This document shows, piece by piece, positions 14,567-22,823 of a stretch of 24,911 nucleotides of DNA. Numbering within the stretch: position 1 is the first letter of the stretch; every line of letters begins with the position of its first letter. A program made the position numbers and the translations under genes. The notes under the pieces were generated by a model. The model saw only the letters and a program-made list of their open reading frames with translations, ran no database searches and was not told the DNA's origin. The stretch is from Desulfobacterales bacterium (GTDB lineage Bacteria > Desulfobacterota > Desulfobacteria > Desulfobacterales > UBA11574), in NCBI GenBank assembly GCA_012974475.1, contig JAAXQD010000191.1, positions 1-24,911 of the forward strand, written 5' to 3'.

Positions 14567-15235
14567 ATGTTTGATACACTCTCCGCCATTCTGGAAGCAC
14601 TCCCCTATCTGCTGGAGGGAGCGCTGGTCACCGTAGGAATCGTCATCGGTGCCATGGGGATCGGTTTGATCATCGGTATTCACATGGCCGTGGGCCAGAT
14701 TTATGGAAATCGTGCCGTCCGCTGGGCCGTGGGATTTTACGTCTGGTTTTTCAGGGGAGTACCGGTATTGGTTCTTCTGTTCCTTTTTTATTTCGGATTG
14801 TTCGCCCTCATCGGCCTTAATCTGAGCGCATTTGCCGCATCCATACTGGTCCTGGGCATGACCACCGCGGCCTATCAGTCTCAAATTTTCAGGGGAGCGA
14901 TGCTTTCGTTACCCCGGGGCCAGTTTCAAGCTGCAAAAGCTCTGGGAATGAGCGATTTGACGGCCATAATCTCCATTATTCTGCCCCAGGCCCTAAGGTT
15001 CTCCATACCCGCCTGGTCCAATGAATATTCCATTATCCTCAAGGATTCCGCCCTAGCGTTTGTCCTGGGAACCTCTGAAATCATGGCGCGCAGTCATTTT
15101 GTCGCCTCACGGACGTATCACCACCTGCCGCTTTACATCACGGCCGGATGCCTCTATTTCATTCTGACCTGGCTGGGCGTTCGGGCGCTTTTAAAACTTG
15201 AAGAAAAAGTCCGGATACCCGGCTATGCTCACTAA
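14567..15235 (+). CDS. Polar amino acid ABC transporter permease (first)
   Basis: This 222-residue inner-membrane permease of the HisM/GlnP type has about five transmembrane segments and an N-terminal amphipathic stretch. The cytoplasmic EAA loop that docks onto the ATPase is recognisable in FQAAKALGMSDLTAIISIILPQALRFSIPAWSNE, broken here by its conserved Gly. It forms a heterodimer partner with the permease at 16018-16683, with the ATPase gene between them. The ribosome-binding site is weak. The gene starts about 95 bases after the broken binding-protein gene, behind a hairpin terminator, and ends so close to the ATPase gene (14 bases) that coupling is likely. The substrate is probably an amino acid such as glutamine or arginine; it cannot be specified. 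Confidence 0.93.
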   Translation: MFDTLSAILEALPYLLEGALVTVGIVIGAMGIGLIIGIHMAVGQIYGNRAVRWAVGFYVWFFRGVPVLVLLFLFYFGLFALIGLNLSAFAASILVLGMTTAAYQSQIFRGAMLSLPRGQFQAAKALGMSDLTAIISIILPQALRFSIPAWSNEYSIILKDSALAFVLGTSEIMARSHFVASRTYHHLPLYITAGCLYFILTWLGVRALLKLEEKVRIPGYAH

Positions 15236-15248
15236 GGAAGCGACGACA

Positions 15249-16013
15249 ATGACCCAAGAAAAACCGATACTGCGTATAGAAAATATCTCAAAAACCCTCG
15301 GGGGAAAGGAGATCCTCAAATCCGTATCCTTGAGTCTCAAAAAGGGGGAGCTAAAGGTGCTTATCGGGCCATCGGGGGCCGGTAAAAGCACCCTTCTCCA
15401 GTGTATCAACTTCCTCCTTCCCCCGGACAGCGGGCGGGTGTGGCTGGACGGCGTTGAAATTCAAAACCGCCGCAAGCGCGATCTCTATGCATTTCGACAG
15501 CAGGTCGGCATGATTTTTCAGGACTTCAACCTTTTTGACCACCTGGATGCTCTGGAGAATGTCGCCATTGCGCTGCGGAAGGTTAAAAAGATGCGCCGGC
15601 CCGAGGCCAGGGATCGGGCCATGGCCGAACTCGAACGGGTGGGCCTGGAAGACAAAATCAATCTTTACCCGGCTGAGCTGTCCGGCGGTCAGAAACAGCG
15701 GGTTTCCATTGCCAGAGCCCTTGCCATGGATCCAAAAATTATGCTTCTGGATGAACCCACCTCAGCCCTGGATCCGGAACTGATCGGCGAAGTTCTATCG
15801 GTCATCCGGGATTTGGCTCATGGGGGCATGACCATGATTTTGGCCACCCATCAGATTGCCTTTACACGATCTTTGGCCCATGAAGTGATTTTTTTGGAAA
15901 ACGGCATCATCCTCGAGCAGGGAACACCGGCAGAGCTGCTTTCCCCGGACGCATGTACCCGATCCAAGGACTTCTGTTCCCGGCTCGATGATTTATGTGA
16001 AGAGAAAGGGTAA
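15249..16013 (+). CDS. Polar amino acid ABC transporter ATPase (GlnQ/HisP type)
   Basis: This 254-residue cytoplasmic ATPase drives the transporter formed with the flanking permeases. It has Walker A GPSGAGKST, a Q-loop at GMIFQDFNLF, signature LSGGQKQRVSIARAL, Walker B IMLLDEPTSALDPEL and H-loop ATHQ. The sequence is typical of polar amino acid uptake systems throughout. The ATG at 15249 is chosen because AAGGAAG (15234-15240) stands eight bases upstream; the frame is open further back and overlaps the permease. The second permease starts four bases after its stop codon. Confidence 0.95.
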   Translation: MTQEKPILRIENISKTLGGKEILKSVSLSLKKGELKVLIGPSGAGKSTLLQCINFLLPPDSGRVWLDGVEIQNRRKRDLYAFRQQVGMIFQDFNLFDHLDALENVAIALRKVKKMRRPEARDRAMAELERVGLEDKINLYPAELSGGQKQRVSIARALAMDPKIMLLDEPTSALDPELIGEVLSVIRDLAHGGMTMILATHQIAFTRSLAHEVIFLENGIILEQGTPAELLSPDACTRSKDFCSRLDDLCEEKG

Positions 16014-16017
16014 TTAA

Positions 16018-16683
16018 TTGGAAACGGCCTTTTTTACGACCCAGTTGATCCCGGCACTCAATCGGGGACTCGTCATGAGCGTCAAGCTGATCGTTCCAGC
16101 CGGAACGTTTGGGCTGATCTTCGGAATTGTGATCGGAACCCTACGGACCTATGGCCCTCCGGCCATCCGAAGGGTTGCCAACGGGTATGCCGCCGTTTTT
16201 CGAGGGACCCCCTTGCTGGTTCAGCTGTTTATACTCTATTTCGGCCTGCCGAATCTCGGCATTTACCTGAATGCGTATTGGGCGGCCGTCACCGGTTTTA
16301 TCCTGTGCAGCAGCGCGTACCATTCCGAATATATCCGGGGCGGCCTTTTATCCATAAAAAAAGGTCAACTCCTGGCGGCCCAATCCATGGGGTTTTCCAC
16401 CTTTAAAACCATGTGCTACATCATCGTGCCCCAGGCGATTCGACGGGCCCTCCCCGGCTGCAGCAACGAAATCATATACTTGATTAAGTATTCGTCTCTG
16501 GCATACATCATCACGTGTATTGAACTGACCGGTGAAGGCAAAATTATCGCCACCCGAACGTTCCGGTATACCGAGGTTTTCCTTTTCCTCGGCTTTTATT
16601 ACCTGGTACTTGTGACCATGGCCTCGTTTATGCTTCAAAAACTCGAGAAAAAGTACAAGATTCCGGGTTTTGGGCAGGCCTAA
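16018..16683 (+). CDS. Polar amino acid ABC transporter permease (second)
   Basis: This 221-residue inner-membrane permease of the HisQ/GlnP family starts at a TTG with AAAGGG about nine bases upstream. It has about five membrane segments. Its EAA loop reads LAAQSMGFSTFKTMCYIIVPQAIRRALPG. It pairs with the first permease to make a heteromeric channel. The order permease–ATPase–permease, with the binding protein first, is a regular variant of this transporter class. The start is four bases beyond the ATPase gene, so translation is coupled. The gene ends just before repeat copy D. Confidence 0.93.
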   Translation: METAFFTTQLIPALNRGLVMSVKLIVPAGTFGLIFGIVIGTLRTYGPPAIRRVANGYAAVFRGTPLLVQLFILYFGLPNLGIYLNAYWAAVTGFILCSSAYHSEYIRGGLLSIKKGQLLAAQSMGFSTFKTMCYIIVPQAIRRALPGCSNEIIYLIKYSSLAYIITCIELTGEGKIIATRTFRYTEVFLFLGFYYLVLVTMASFMLQKLEKKYKIPGFGQA

Positions 16684-16686
16684 AGG

Positions 16687-16799
16687 ATCATGAACTCGTA
16701 AAAAGTCTGTTTTTGTTCGCTCCGCAAGCAATTTTGGGATTCATGACTCGCCTGGCTAAATTGCAAGAACTCGGGCTAACGCCCTCAAACAGCTTGCAA
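16687..16799 (+). repeat. Dispersed repeat, long form, copy D, running into the GlcD-type gene
   Basis: This is the counterpart of 1-112 in the opposite orientation, nearly identical over about 110 bases. It begins with the GAACTCGTAAAAAGTCTG end shared with the 67-bp elements and ends with the nested inverted repeats TTGCAAG...CTTGCAA. Its right part is in the reading frame of the following oxidase gene and contains that gene's best start codon (16743). Confidence 0.87.
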
Positions 16800-18092
16800 T
16801 TTTTAACGCCAGACTCTTCCGAACTCCGTTACACGCCCGAGATGGTCATCCGGGTAAAAGAAACCCGTCAGATCCGGCGGCTGATGCGTCTTGCCAATGA
16901 ATACAGGTTTCCGGTAACTCCCCGGGGCGGCGGATCCGGTCTTGCCGGAGGTTGCCTGCCGGTACGGGGAGGTGTGGTCCTGTCGCTGGAAAATATGAAC
17001 CGCATCCATTCCGTGCACACCGAAGACCTCGTTGCGGAAGTGCAGCCGGGAACCCTTACGAAAGCCCTTCGGGATGCGGCCCGGAACAAAGGGCTTTTTT
17101 TCCCGCCGGATCCGGCCGGCATGGATCAGAGTACCATCGGCGGCAACGTGGCCACCAATGCGGGCGGACCTTCCTGTCTCAAGTACGGCACCACAAAGGA
17201 CTACGTTCTCGGCCTCGAAGTGGTCCTCCCCAGCGGGCGGCTCATAAAGACCGGGACCCGGACCCGTAAGGGTGTGGTGGGGTACGACCTGACGCAACTG
17301 TTTGCCGGTTCCGAAGGAACGTTAGGAATTATCACCGGTCTGATTCTAAAGCTGATTCCGTTCCCGGAAGCCGTGGCCGCCACGTCGGCTGTGTTTAACG
17401 ACCTGCCCCTCGCCATGCGGGCCGTAACCAAAATACTGACCAGTGGCCATCTGCCGTCGGCCATAGAGTTCTTGGATGCCAAATGCCTTTCTCTGGTGAA
17501 CGATCTTTTACCATTCAAGGTGCCGGGAGAAAAATCCACCCTGTTGATCATCGAGATTGACGGTGCTCCGAATCAGATCAAGCATGAAATCGATGTGATC
17601 GGAAAAATCTGCGAGAACGTCGGTGCAACACATCTTCTCCCCGCTCCCGACAATGAAGAACGGGAGCGAATATGGGAGATGCGTCGCCAGGTTTCCCTGC
17701 GAATTCACGATAATTCCGCCCTTTATATCCCCGAAGATGTGGCAGTTCCCCTGGGAAAAATTCCGGCCCTTGTGGCTGAACTTCCGAAGTTCGAAGCTGA
17801 ATACGGCCTTGAAATTTACGCCTTCGGGCATGCAGGAGACGGTAACATCCATCTGAACATCACGGCTCAAAGCCGGGATAATATGACCCGCGTGGAAAAA
17901 GGCGTCCGGAACATACTGTCCCGGGTGATCCAGATGGGCGGAACAATTTCCGGGGAACACGGCATCGGTGAGGCAAAAAAGCGGTATTTACCCATGGAAC
18001 TTTCAGCGGAAAGTATCCGGCTTCAGACCGAAATAAAAAACGTTTTTGACCCGAATATGGTCCTCAACCCAGGCAAGATTTTTCCAGAATAA
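16743..18092 (+). CDS. glcD: GlcD-type FAD-linked oxidase (D-lactate/glycolate dehydrogenase family) with repeat-derived N-terminus
   Basis: This is a 449-residue flavoprotein of the FAD_binding_4 / FAD-oxidase C family that oxidises 2-hydroxy acids such as glycolate or D-lactate. FAD-binding motifs are VTPRGGGSGLAGG, IGGNVATNAGGPSCLKYG and GSEGTLGIIT. The C-terminal catalytic part carries FGHAGDGNIHLN and SGEHGIGEAKKRY with its conserved His residues. The first 19 codons (MTRLAKLQELGLTPSNSLQ) lie in repeat copy D and are identical to those encoded by copy A. Native sequence resumes at FLTPDSSELRYTPEMVIRV, so about 20-25 family residues seem to be replaced. A TTG at 16713 would start still further inside the repeat. 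The FAD core is complete, so the enzyme may still work. No partner subunit gene (GlcE/GlcF-like) lies next to it. Confidence 0.92.
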   Translation: MTRLAKLQELGLTPSNSLQFLTPDSSELRYTPEMVIRVKETRQIRRLMRLANEYRFPVTPRGGGSGLAGGCLPVRGGVVLSLENMNRIHSVHTEDLVAEVQPGTLTKALRDAARNKGLFFPPDPAGMDQSTIGGNVATNAGGPSCLKYGTTKDYVLGLEVVLPSGRLIKTGTRTRKGVVGYDLTQLFAGSEGTLGIITGLILKLIPFPEAVAATSAVFNDLPLAMRAVTKILTSGHLPSAIEFLDAKCLSLVNDLLPFKVPGEKSTLLIIEIDGAPNQIKHEIDVIGKICENVGATHLLPAPDNEERERIWEMRRQVSLRIHDNSALYIPEDVAVPLGKIPALVAELPKFEAEYGLEIYAFGHAGDGNIHLNITAQSRDNMTRVEKGVRNILSRVIQMGGTISGEHGIGEAKKRYLPMELSAESIRLQTEIKNVFDPNMVLNPGKIFPE

Positions 18093-18103
18093 GACAGCAC
18101 TTT

Positions 18104-18125
18104 AAAAAAGCGCACGGGCTTTTTT
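18104..18125. terminator. Possible bidirectional terminator
   Basis: AAAAAAGC (18104-18111) and GCTTTTTT (18118-18125) flank a six-base loop in the 60-base gap between the convergent oxidase gene and the small protein gene at 18153. The stem has only two G-C pairs, or slightly more with alternative pairing, so it is weak. A/T runs on both sides would suit either direction. Confidence 0.4.
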
Positions 18126-18152
18126 CATACGATAGCGGATTGGCGCAAAAGG

Positions 18153-18494
18153 TCAGGGAACGATGATTTTGGATTCTTTTTCTTGCTGAAGCTTTTTGAT
18201 TTTCTCCTGCATTTCCCCCAAAGCGTGTTTCATGGCCTCCGGATATCTTTCTATGGCTTCTTTAAGGTTTCTTGCGTCAATGGCAGCCTGAATCGGAAGG
18301 GGTCCCTGGGGGGTCATCAAATTGAGATTCCCCACAAAAACCAATTTGCGGCTTTTATCTCTCAAGCCATTGGGTTTGACCGGCGTCATCCGCCGGATGG
18401 ATGCCATATCGAAATCGGTAAAGAACTCTTCCTGGTAAAGATTGTTTTCATTCACCGACAAGTCGACATCATTGACTTCTTTTTCACCGAACAT
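18153..18494 (-). CDS. Small cytoplasmic protein of unknown function
   Basis: This 113-residue soluble protein starts at the ATG at 18494, which has AAGGAG six bases upstream; the frame is open to 18551 without such a site. It begins MFGEKEVNDVDLSVNENN. A central part is built around MASIRRMTPV and KLVFVGNLNLMTPQGPLPIQA, and a charged helical tail (LKEAIERYPEAMKHALGEM, then a Lys/Glu-rich coiled coil) ends in IIVP. I believe similar short proteins occur in related sulfate reducers, but I cannot attach a function. There is no signal peptide or membrane segment. It lies downstream of no evident operon partner. Confidence 0.8.
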   Translation of the reverse strand: MFGEKEVNDVDLSVNENNLYQEEFFTDFDMASIRRMTPVKPNGLRDKSRKLVFVGNLNLMTPQGPLPIQAAIDARNLKEAIERYPEAMKHALGEMQEKIKKLQQEKESKIIVP

Positions 18495-18640
18495 AATTGT
18501 CTCCTTTAAGCAGATTGAACCGGGATGATCGAAGCCCTGGTTTGAAACCATTCGTCATTTGACATTCAATTGAGTTTTGGGTTTTGACATTTGCCATTGG
18601 AAATTGACTGGCCCACGTATTCGGCCCCCTTTAGGGCTGG

Positions 18641-21202
18641 TTATTGACGATCGTCGGTATCTGCCTCAACGCCCAGATCCGCTGCATTTTTGCCTGCATC
18701 CTGGGCTTTGGCCTCGGCTTTTGCAGCTCTCCGGTAGGCTTTTTCCGATTCCATTTCTGCTTTTTTGGCTCCGGCCTCCAATCGGGTCAGTTCTTCCGGT
18801 TTATCATCCGATGCCCTGGTCTCGTCGAACACCCGAATTTTTTCTTTGGCCGCTTCTGCGACCCTGAGCGCATTTTCGGCGTCTTTTTGGGCCTCTCTGG
18901 CCTTTTTATCGGCATCATCGTGAGCATCCCGTGCAGCCGCCATCTCACCGGCAGTTCCTGCTTCGGGTTCGGCCTGCAGGTCGATGTCTTCTGCGGCAAG
19001 CACCAGCGCAGCGGTGGGCAGCCGGGGTAGAAGTTCTTCAACGCGGACGTCCACGGGCCCGATGATCTGATTATCCCAAAAACGGAATGGCAAAAAAATC
19101 ATTGAAGCGTCTGTGGAAATCTCTGTTATTTTTTGAATGTCGGCCTCCGGGATGATTTTCGGCTCTGCTTCGATTCGCACCTCGTTCAGCGTATCGGCGA
19201 GGTCCTCAATATTCTCCGGCGAATCGTTTTCATAATTGATCGCAAGAACTCGTATGGCTGCTTCGTCCCAGGGTTCACTGCGGGTCATCAGATAGGCAAA
19301 CAAAAGCATCAGACGGCTGGTAGCGTCCCCTCGCCACCAGACGTCTATCCGGTTTGTTCCCGCGGATCTCTCCATCAAAGCCGTCCATCGTTTTTCATCG
19401 GTATAGAGGATGACGATGTTGCAGCCGAGCCGATGGACGGTCCGCAGGTGTCTTCCGAACAAATATTTTCTGAATCCGTGGAGATCCGATGCCTCAGGGT
19501 TGAGCCAATTGGACAAAATGGTATTGGCCTTCACAGGACCGATGCCGAAACCCTGGAGCAGTGAATTCAAACCGGCCTCAATTTCAGGTGTTACCATGAC
19601 CAACGGGAATGCCGACACACCGGATTCCTGAATATCCCTTCGAAGCTCGTTTTCAGCATCGATGCGGTCCCTGTAGATTTTAGCCCCGGCCCCTTCGAGG
19701 ATTCGAACAACCGTAGTTATGCCGCTGCGGCCTTCGATCCATGACGCAAACCGGAGCAGCCGGGATCTCCGTTCCAGATCATTGGAAAATGCCAGTATCT
19801 GGGGACGCCAGTCTCTCGGGTGTTCCGGTTCAGCCGATGCTGCGAAAATATTTTCTCGGATACGCTGGAGGTAATAGGCTCGCCGGCTGTCCGCCCAGCG
19901 TGCAGGACCTGCCGTTCGCTTCAAATACTGGAAAATGGCAAACAGGATGGATACCGCAATGATACCGGTTTTGAGATCGATGGCCATCATGGTAACCAGA
20001 CAGGCCAGAAATCCCAGCAGGCTCAGACGGAGATCGAACCATTTGAACCTCGGCCGGAAAGAGGGGCTTGCAGCACGCGCCTCATAGTAAGTGGCGTAAT
20101 TCATCAATCCGTAGGACAGGAGAAAAAACATGGACACCACCGGAGCAATTAGATTTAGGTTCCCCAGTGAGATGGTGAGAACGGCAATGCCGCCCGAAAG
20201 CAGAACCCCCCGGCGCGGATTCGAAGTTGCCCCGGTTCCTTTGGCAAAAGGATTGAGCAAAGAAAAAATGCGGTCTGCAGCCAGAGACTGGAGAATGCGG
20301 GGCGCGCCGAGAAACGAGGCCATGGCCGATGACAGGGTTGCTGCGATGACGCCGGCATCGATCAACGGCTTAATATAGGCAACGCGTTTCATGGCATGGG
20401 TATCGATCCCAAGCACCGAATTGGGCAGCACCCCTGCGAATACCACGGCCACGCCGAAGTAAACCAGAATCGACACCCCCACTGCCAGAAACGTTCCGAG
20501 GGGAAGGCTTCGACCCGGATCTTTCAGGTCGCCGGACATGCTGACCCCCTGGGTAAAACCGGTAACCGCGGGGAAAAAAATGGCAAAAAGCACCCAAAAA
20601 TCAGAGGCTTCAGCAGGTGCCTTCCAGTTTTGGACCAGCACAGCACCGTCCCATTGGGGAATGCCGCCCACAAAAAAGGACAAAAGGGCTGCCACCAGAA
20701 GCGTCATGACCACGTATTGAAAACGGGTGGCCCAGTCAGTGCCCAGCCAGGCAAAAATGAACAGAAATGAAACCGCAGCAAAGGCAATTATTCGGGGACT
20801 TAAAACGACACTTCCCCCCTGCAGCAAGCTGTTGACGGCTTCACCGAATCCGATGCAGTAAAATGCGATGGAAACAGACTGTGCCAGGAAAAGAACCAGC
20901 CCGATGGCCCCCCCGAATTCGAGGCCCAAGGTGCGGGAGATCAGATAGTAATCTCCGCCGCCCTTGACTTTCAGATTGGTGGCGATTGCCGAGAGAGAGA
21001 TGCTGGTCAGAACCGAGATAACATTGGCCAAACCGATGATAATTAGGGCGCGGCCGAAGCCTGCGTTCCCCACCACATACCCCAATCTGAGGAAAAGGAT
21101 AATACCCAGAATGGTCAACACGCTTGGCGTAAACACGCCGGAGAACGTTCCCAGGGTGCCGGTTCGAGGGAGCATGGATAACTTTTGGCGTTTATCCTTC
21201 AA
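18641..21202 (-). CDS. Cation-chloride cotransporter-like amino acid/polyamine/organocation permease
   Basis: This is an 853-residue membrane transporter. Residues 15-440 contain about 12 transmembrane segments. The N-terminal block GTFSGVFTPSVLTILGIILF followed by LRLGYVVGNAG is characteristic of the cation-chloride cotransporter (SLC12-type) branch of the APC superfamily. The second half, about 440-740, is a cytoplasmic domain like the C-terminal regulatory domain of that family. The last ~95 residues are an Ala/Lys/Glu-rich coiled coil (DAHDDADKKAREAQKDAENA onward), which is unusual. The start is TTG with AGGAG six bases upstream. Bacterial members are thought to move K+, Na+ or Cl- salts, or in some cases amino acids; direction and substrate cannot be told. 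It is about 50 bases downstream of the cysteine desulfidase gene on the same strand, so co-transcription is plausible. Confidence 0.9.
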   Translation of the reverse strand: MKDKRQKLSMLPRTGTLGTFSGVFTPSVLTILGIILFLRLGYVVGNAGFGRALIIIGLANVISVLTSISLSAIATNLKVKGGGDYYLISRTLGLEFGGAIGLVLFLAQSVSIAFYCIGFGEAVNSLLQGGSVVLSPRIIAFAAVSFLFIFAWLGTDWATRFQYVVMTLLVAALLSFFVGGIPQWDGAVLVQNWKAPAEASDFWVLFAIFFPAVTGFTQGVSMSGDLKDPGRSLPLGTFLAVGVSILVYFGVAVVFAGVLPNSVLGIDTHAMKRVAYIKPLIDAGVIAATLSSAMASFLGAPRILQSLAADRIFSLLNPFAKGTGATSNPRRGVLLSGGIAVLTISLGNLNLIAPVVSMFFLLSYGLMNYATYYEARAASPSFRPRFKWFDLRLSLLGFLACLVTMMAIDLKTGIIAVSILFAIFQYLKRTAGPARWADSRRAYYLQRIRENIFAASAEPEHPRDWRPQILAFSNDLERRSRLLRFASWIEGRSGITTVVRILEGAGAKIYRDRIDAENELRRDIQESGVSAFPLVMVTPEIEAGLNSLLQGFGIGPVKANTILSNWLNPEASDLHGFRKYLFGRHLRTVHRLGCNIVILYTDEKRWTALMERSAGTNRIDVWWRGDATSRLMLLFAYLMTRSEPWDEAAIRVLAINYENDSPENIEDLADTLNEVRIEAEPKIIPEADIQKITEISTDASMIFLPFRFWDNQIIGPVDVRVEELLPRLPTAALVLAAEDIDLQAEPEAGTAGEMAAARDAHDDADKKAREAQKDAENALRVAEAAKEKIRVFDETRASDDKPEELTRLEAGAKKAEMESEKAYRRAAKAEAKAQDAGKNAADLGVEADTDDRQ

Positions 21203-21253
21203 GGGATTCTCCTGGGTCTTTTCCCGGTGATCCCGGCCGATGAGAAATCCGGT

Positions 21254-22558
21254 TCAGGAGACATCGGTCTCCGGAACCGATGAAATCTTTTCGGTCATGA
21301 TGTCGAGCATCACATCATCTGCCTTGGCCATACCGATCTCACTGATTCGGGCCAGATTGTAAATTGTCTGTTCGGCGGTCTTGCCGACAAACCCCTCAAC
21401 GGCGGTGATGCCGAAGTCGTTGAGAGCCATATAGGCCGATCGAATGGCCGAATCCGTGGCACTTGCGACTTTCAGGGCACAACCGCCCTTGGCCCCGTCA
21501 CAGAGCATTCCGCCCAGATCGCTGACAATGTTGTTAATGGCCAGGGTGATCCTGTCCATATGGGCACCGCTCTGCTGATAAACGATGGCCCCAGAGGCCC
21601 CCACTCCCGCGGCAATGGCGCAGCCGCAGATGGGCGACAGGCTCCCGGTGAAGCATTTGACATAGCTGTTGAGCAAATGAGACAGGGCGATGCTCTCGAT
21701 AATCCGGTCCTCGGGTATATCGAAGTGCTGTCCCACATGGTAGGGCACCAGAATGGCCACAATACCCTGATTGCCGCTGCCGCCGCTGGCCATGACCGGA
21801 TGGTTCAGCCCCGCCATTCTGGCATCGGCGGCAGAGCTGGTCATAATCTTGCTCGTAGAGAGAATGTCGTCCTGGAAAAACCCCTTCTGTATCAGATCCG
21901 ACAGGTAGTGGCCGACTTTTTTCAAATCTTTTCCCGCCTCGGCCATCTTCAGGTTCATTTCGACGCCTTCCCGAAGATAGTGTCGATCCGCGTCGTCGAT
22001 ATTTTCTGCCGCCCGGATCAGATCGACGATCCGCAGCCGGCTGAGGGTCGACTGATAGTCGGATAAGACCTGCAGGTCCGTTTTGTCGTCCCCCTGAAAC
22101 ACGGGTCGACCGTTCTTTTCCAAAAGAACCAAATTGGTATGTCGATGGCGGATAACAGCTCGGGCGGTTTCCGATCCCCGCCGGACCCGGACGTCAATGT
22201 GCATGCCGTTTGCTTGCCGATGGCAAAGAATCCGTGCGTTACCCGACTCGATGAGACTTCGAGCAAGGGGAATCTGGGCCGGATCGACGGCCTTGAGGAT
22301 TTCCATTTTCAAGTCCGGTCGACGGATCAGGGCGCCCAAGACTCCGGCGATCAGGTTCCCTCGCTCGCCGTCCGCGTTCGGGACGTGGACGGCCAGACCA
22401 TTTTTATACACCCCGGGATCCACTGCAATGGTCATCTCCTCGAAGTCGGCGTCCAGCTGGTCGCCGGCCAGACCCGCCGCATAGGCGACGGCGATGGGTT
22501 CCGTACAGCCGAGGGCGGGAAAGACTTCGTGCTTGAGCACCGCTTTTAAAATATTCAT
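21254..22558 (-). CDS. cyuA: L-cysteine desulfidase / UPF0597 (YhaM) family protein
   Basis: This 434-residue enzyme of the CyuA/YhaM family breaks L-cysteine into pyruvate, ammonia and sulfide using a [4Fe-4S] cluster. Candidate ligand cysteines sit in FPALGCTEPIAVAYAAGL (Cys18), KCFTGSLSPICGCAIAAGVGASG and MLCDGAKGGCALK, all family hallmarks. The frame stays open for 84 codons upstream (to 22810), but the protein family starts at MNILKAVLKHEVFP. The ATG at 22558 has AAGGAG a few bases upstream and is the real start. Serine or other beta-eliminating substrates cannot be excluded. The transporter at 18641-21202 follows after about 50 bases. The 265 bases upstream, to the hydrolase gene, hold no gene. 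Confidence 0.93.
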   Translation of the reverse strand: MNILKAVLKHEVFPALGCTEPIAVAYAAGLAGDQLDADFEEMTIAVDPGVYKNGLAVHVPNADGERGNLIAGVLGALIRRPDLKMEILKAVDPAQIPLARSLIESGNARILCHRQANGMHIDVRVRRGSETARAVIRHRHTNLVLLEKNGRPVFQGDDKTDLQVLSDYQSTLSRLRIVDLIRAAENIDDADRHYLREGVEMNLKMAEAGKDLKKVGHYLSDLIQKGFFQDDILSTSKIMTSSAADARMAGLNHPVMASGGSGNQGIVAILVPYHVGQHFDIPEDRIIESIALSHLLNSYVKCFTGSLSPICGCAIAAGVGASGAIVYQQSGAHMDRITLAINNIVSDLGGMLCDGAKGGCALKVASATDSAIRSAYMALNDFGITAVEGFVGKTAEQTIYNLARISEIGMAKADDVMLDIMTEKISSVPETDVS

Positions 22559-22823
22559 AGGGTCTCCTTGGCAAGATTTTCGGTATCGTCGACACGTCCT
22601 TTGAACGGCTTCGACCTTGGCCCACGGGAACGCGCAGAGATACTTGATACGCCTCAGACTCCTTATCACAAAATCGATGGAAAATACAAATGACAATCCC
22701 CAAATTGGAACCGAAGATCGGATATGTTTTTCCCCGCGTAGCCCATGGGGAACCCATGAAGCATCGGAAATTGCAAATATCTTAGGGTAATGCTTTCCAT
22801 CAGACGTCAAACGCTGTGTTTCG

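Noticed and set aside
18541..18640. Direct repeats of TTTGACATT near 18558 and 18585
   Set aside because: Two imperfect nine-base matches in an A/T-rich gap are within chance expectation; no further structure was seen.
22559..22810. N-terminal extension of the cysteine desulfidase frame
   Set aside because: Family proteins start at MNILKAVLKHEVFP, the ATG at 22558 has a good AAGGAG, and the extension has no sensible protein character.
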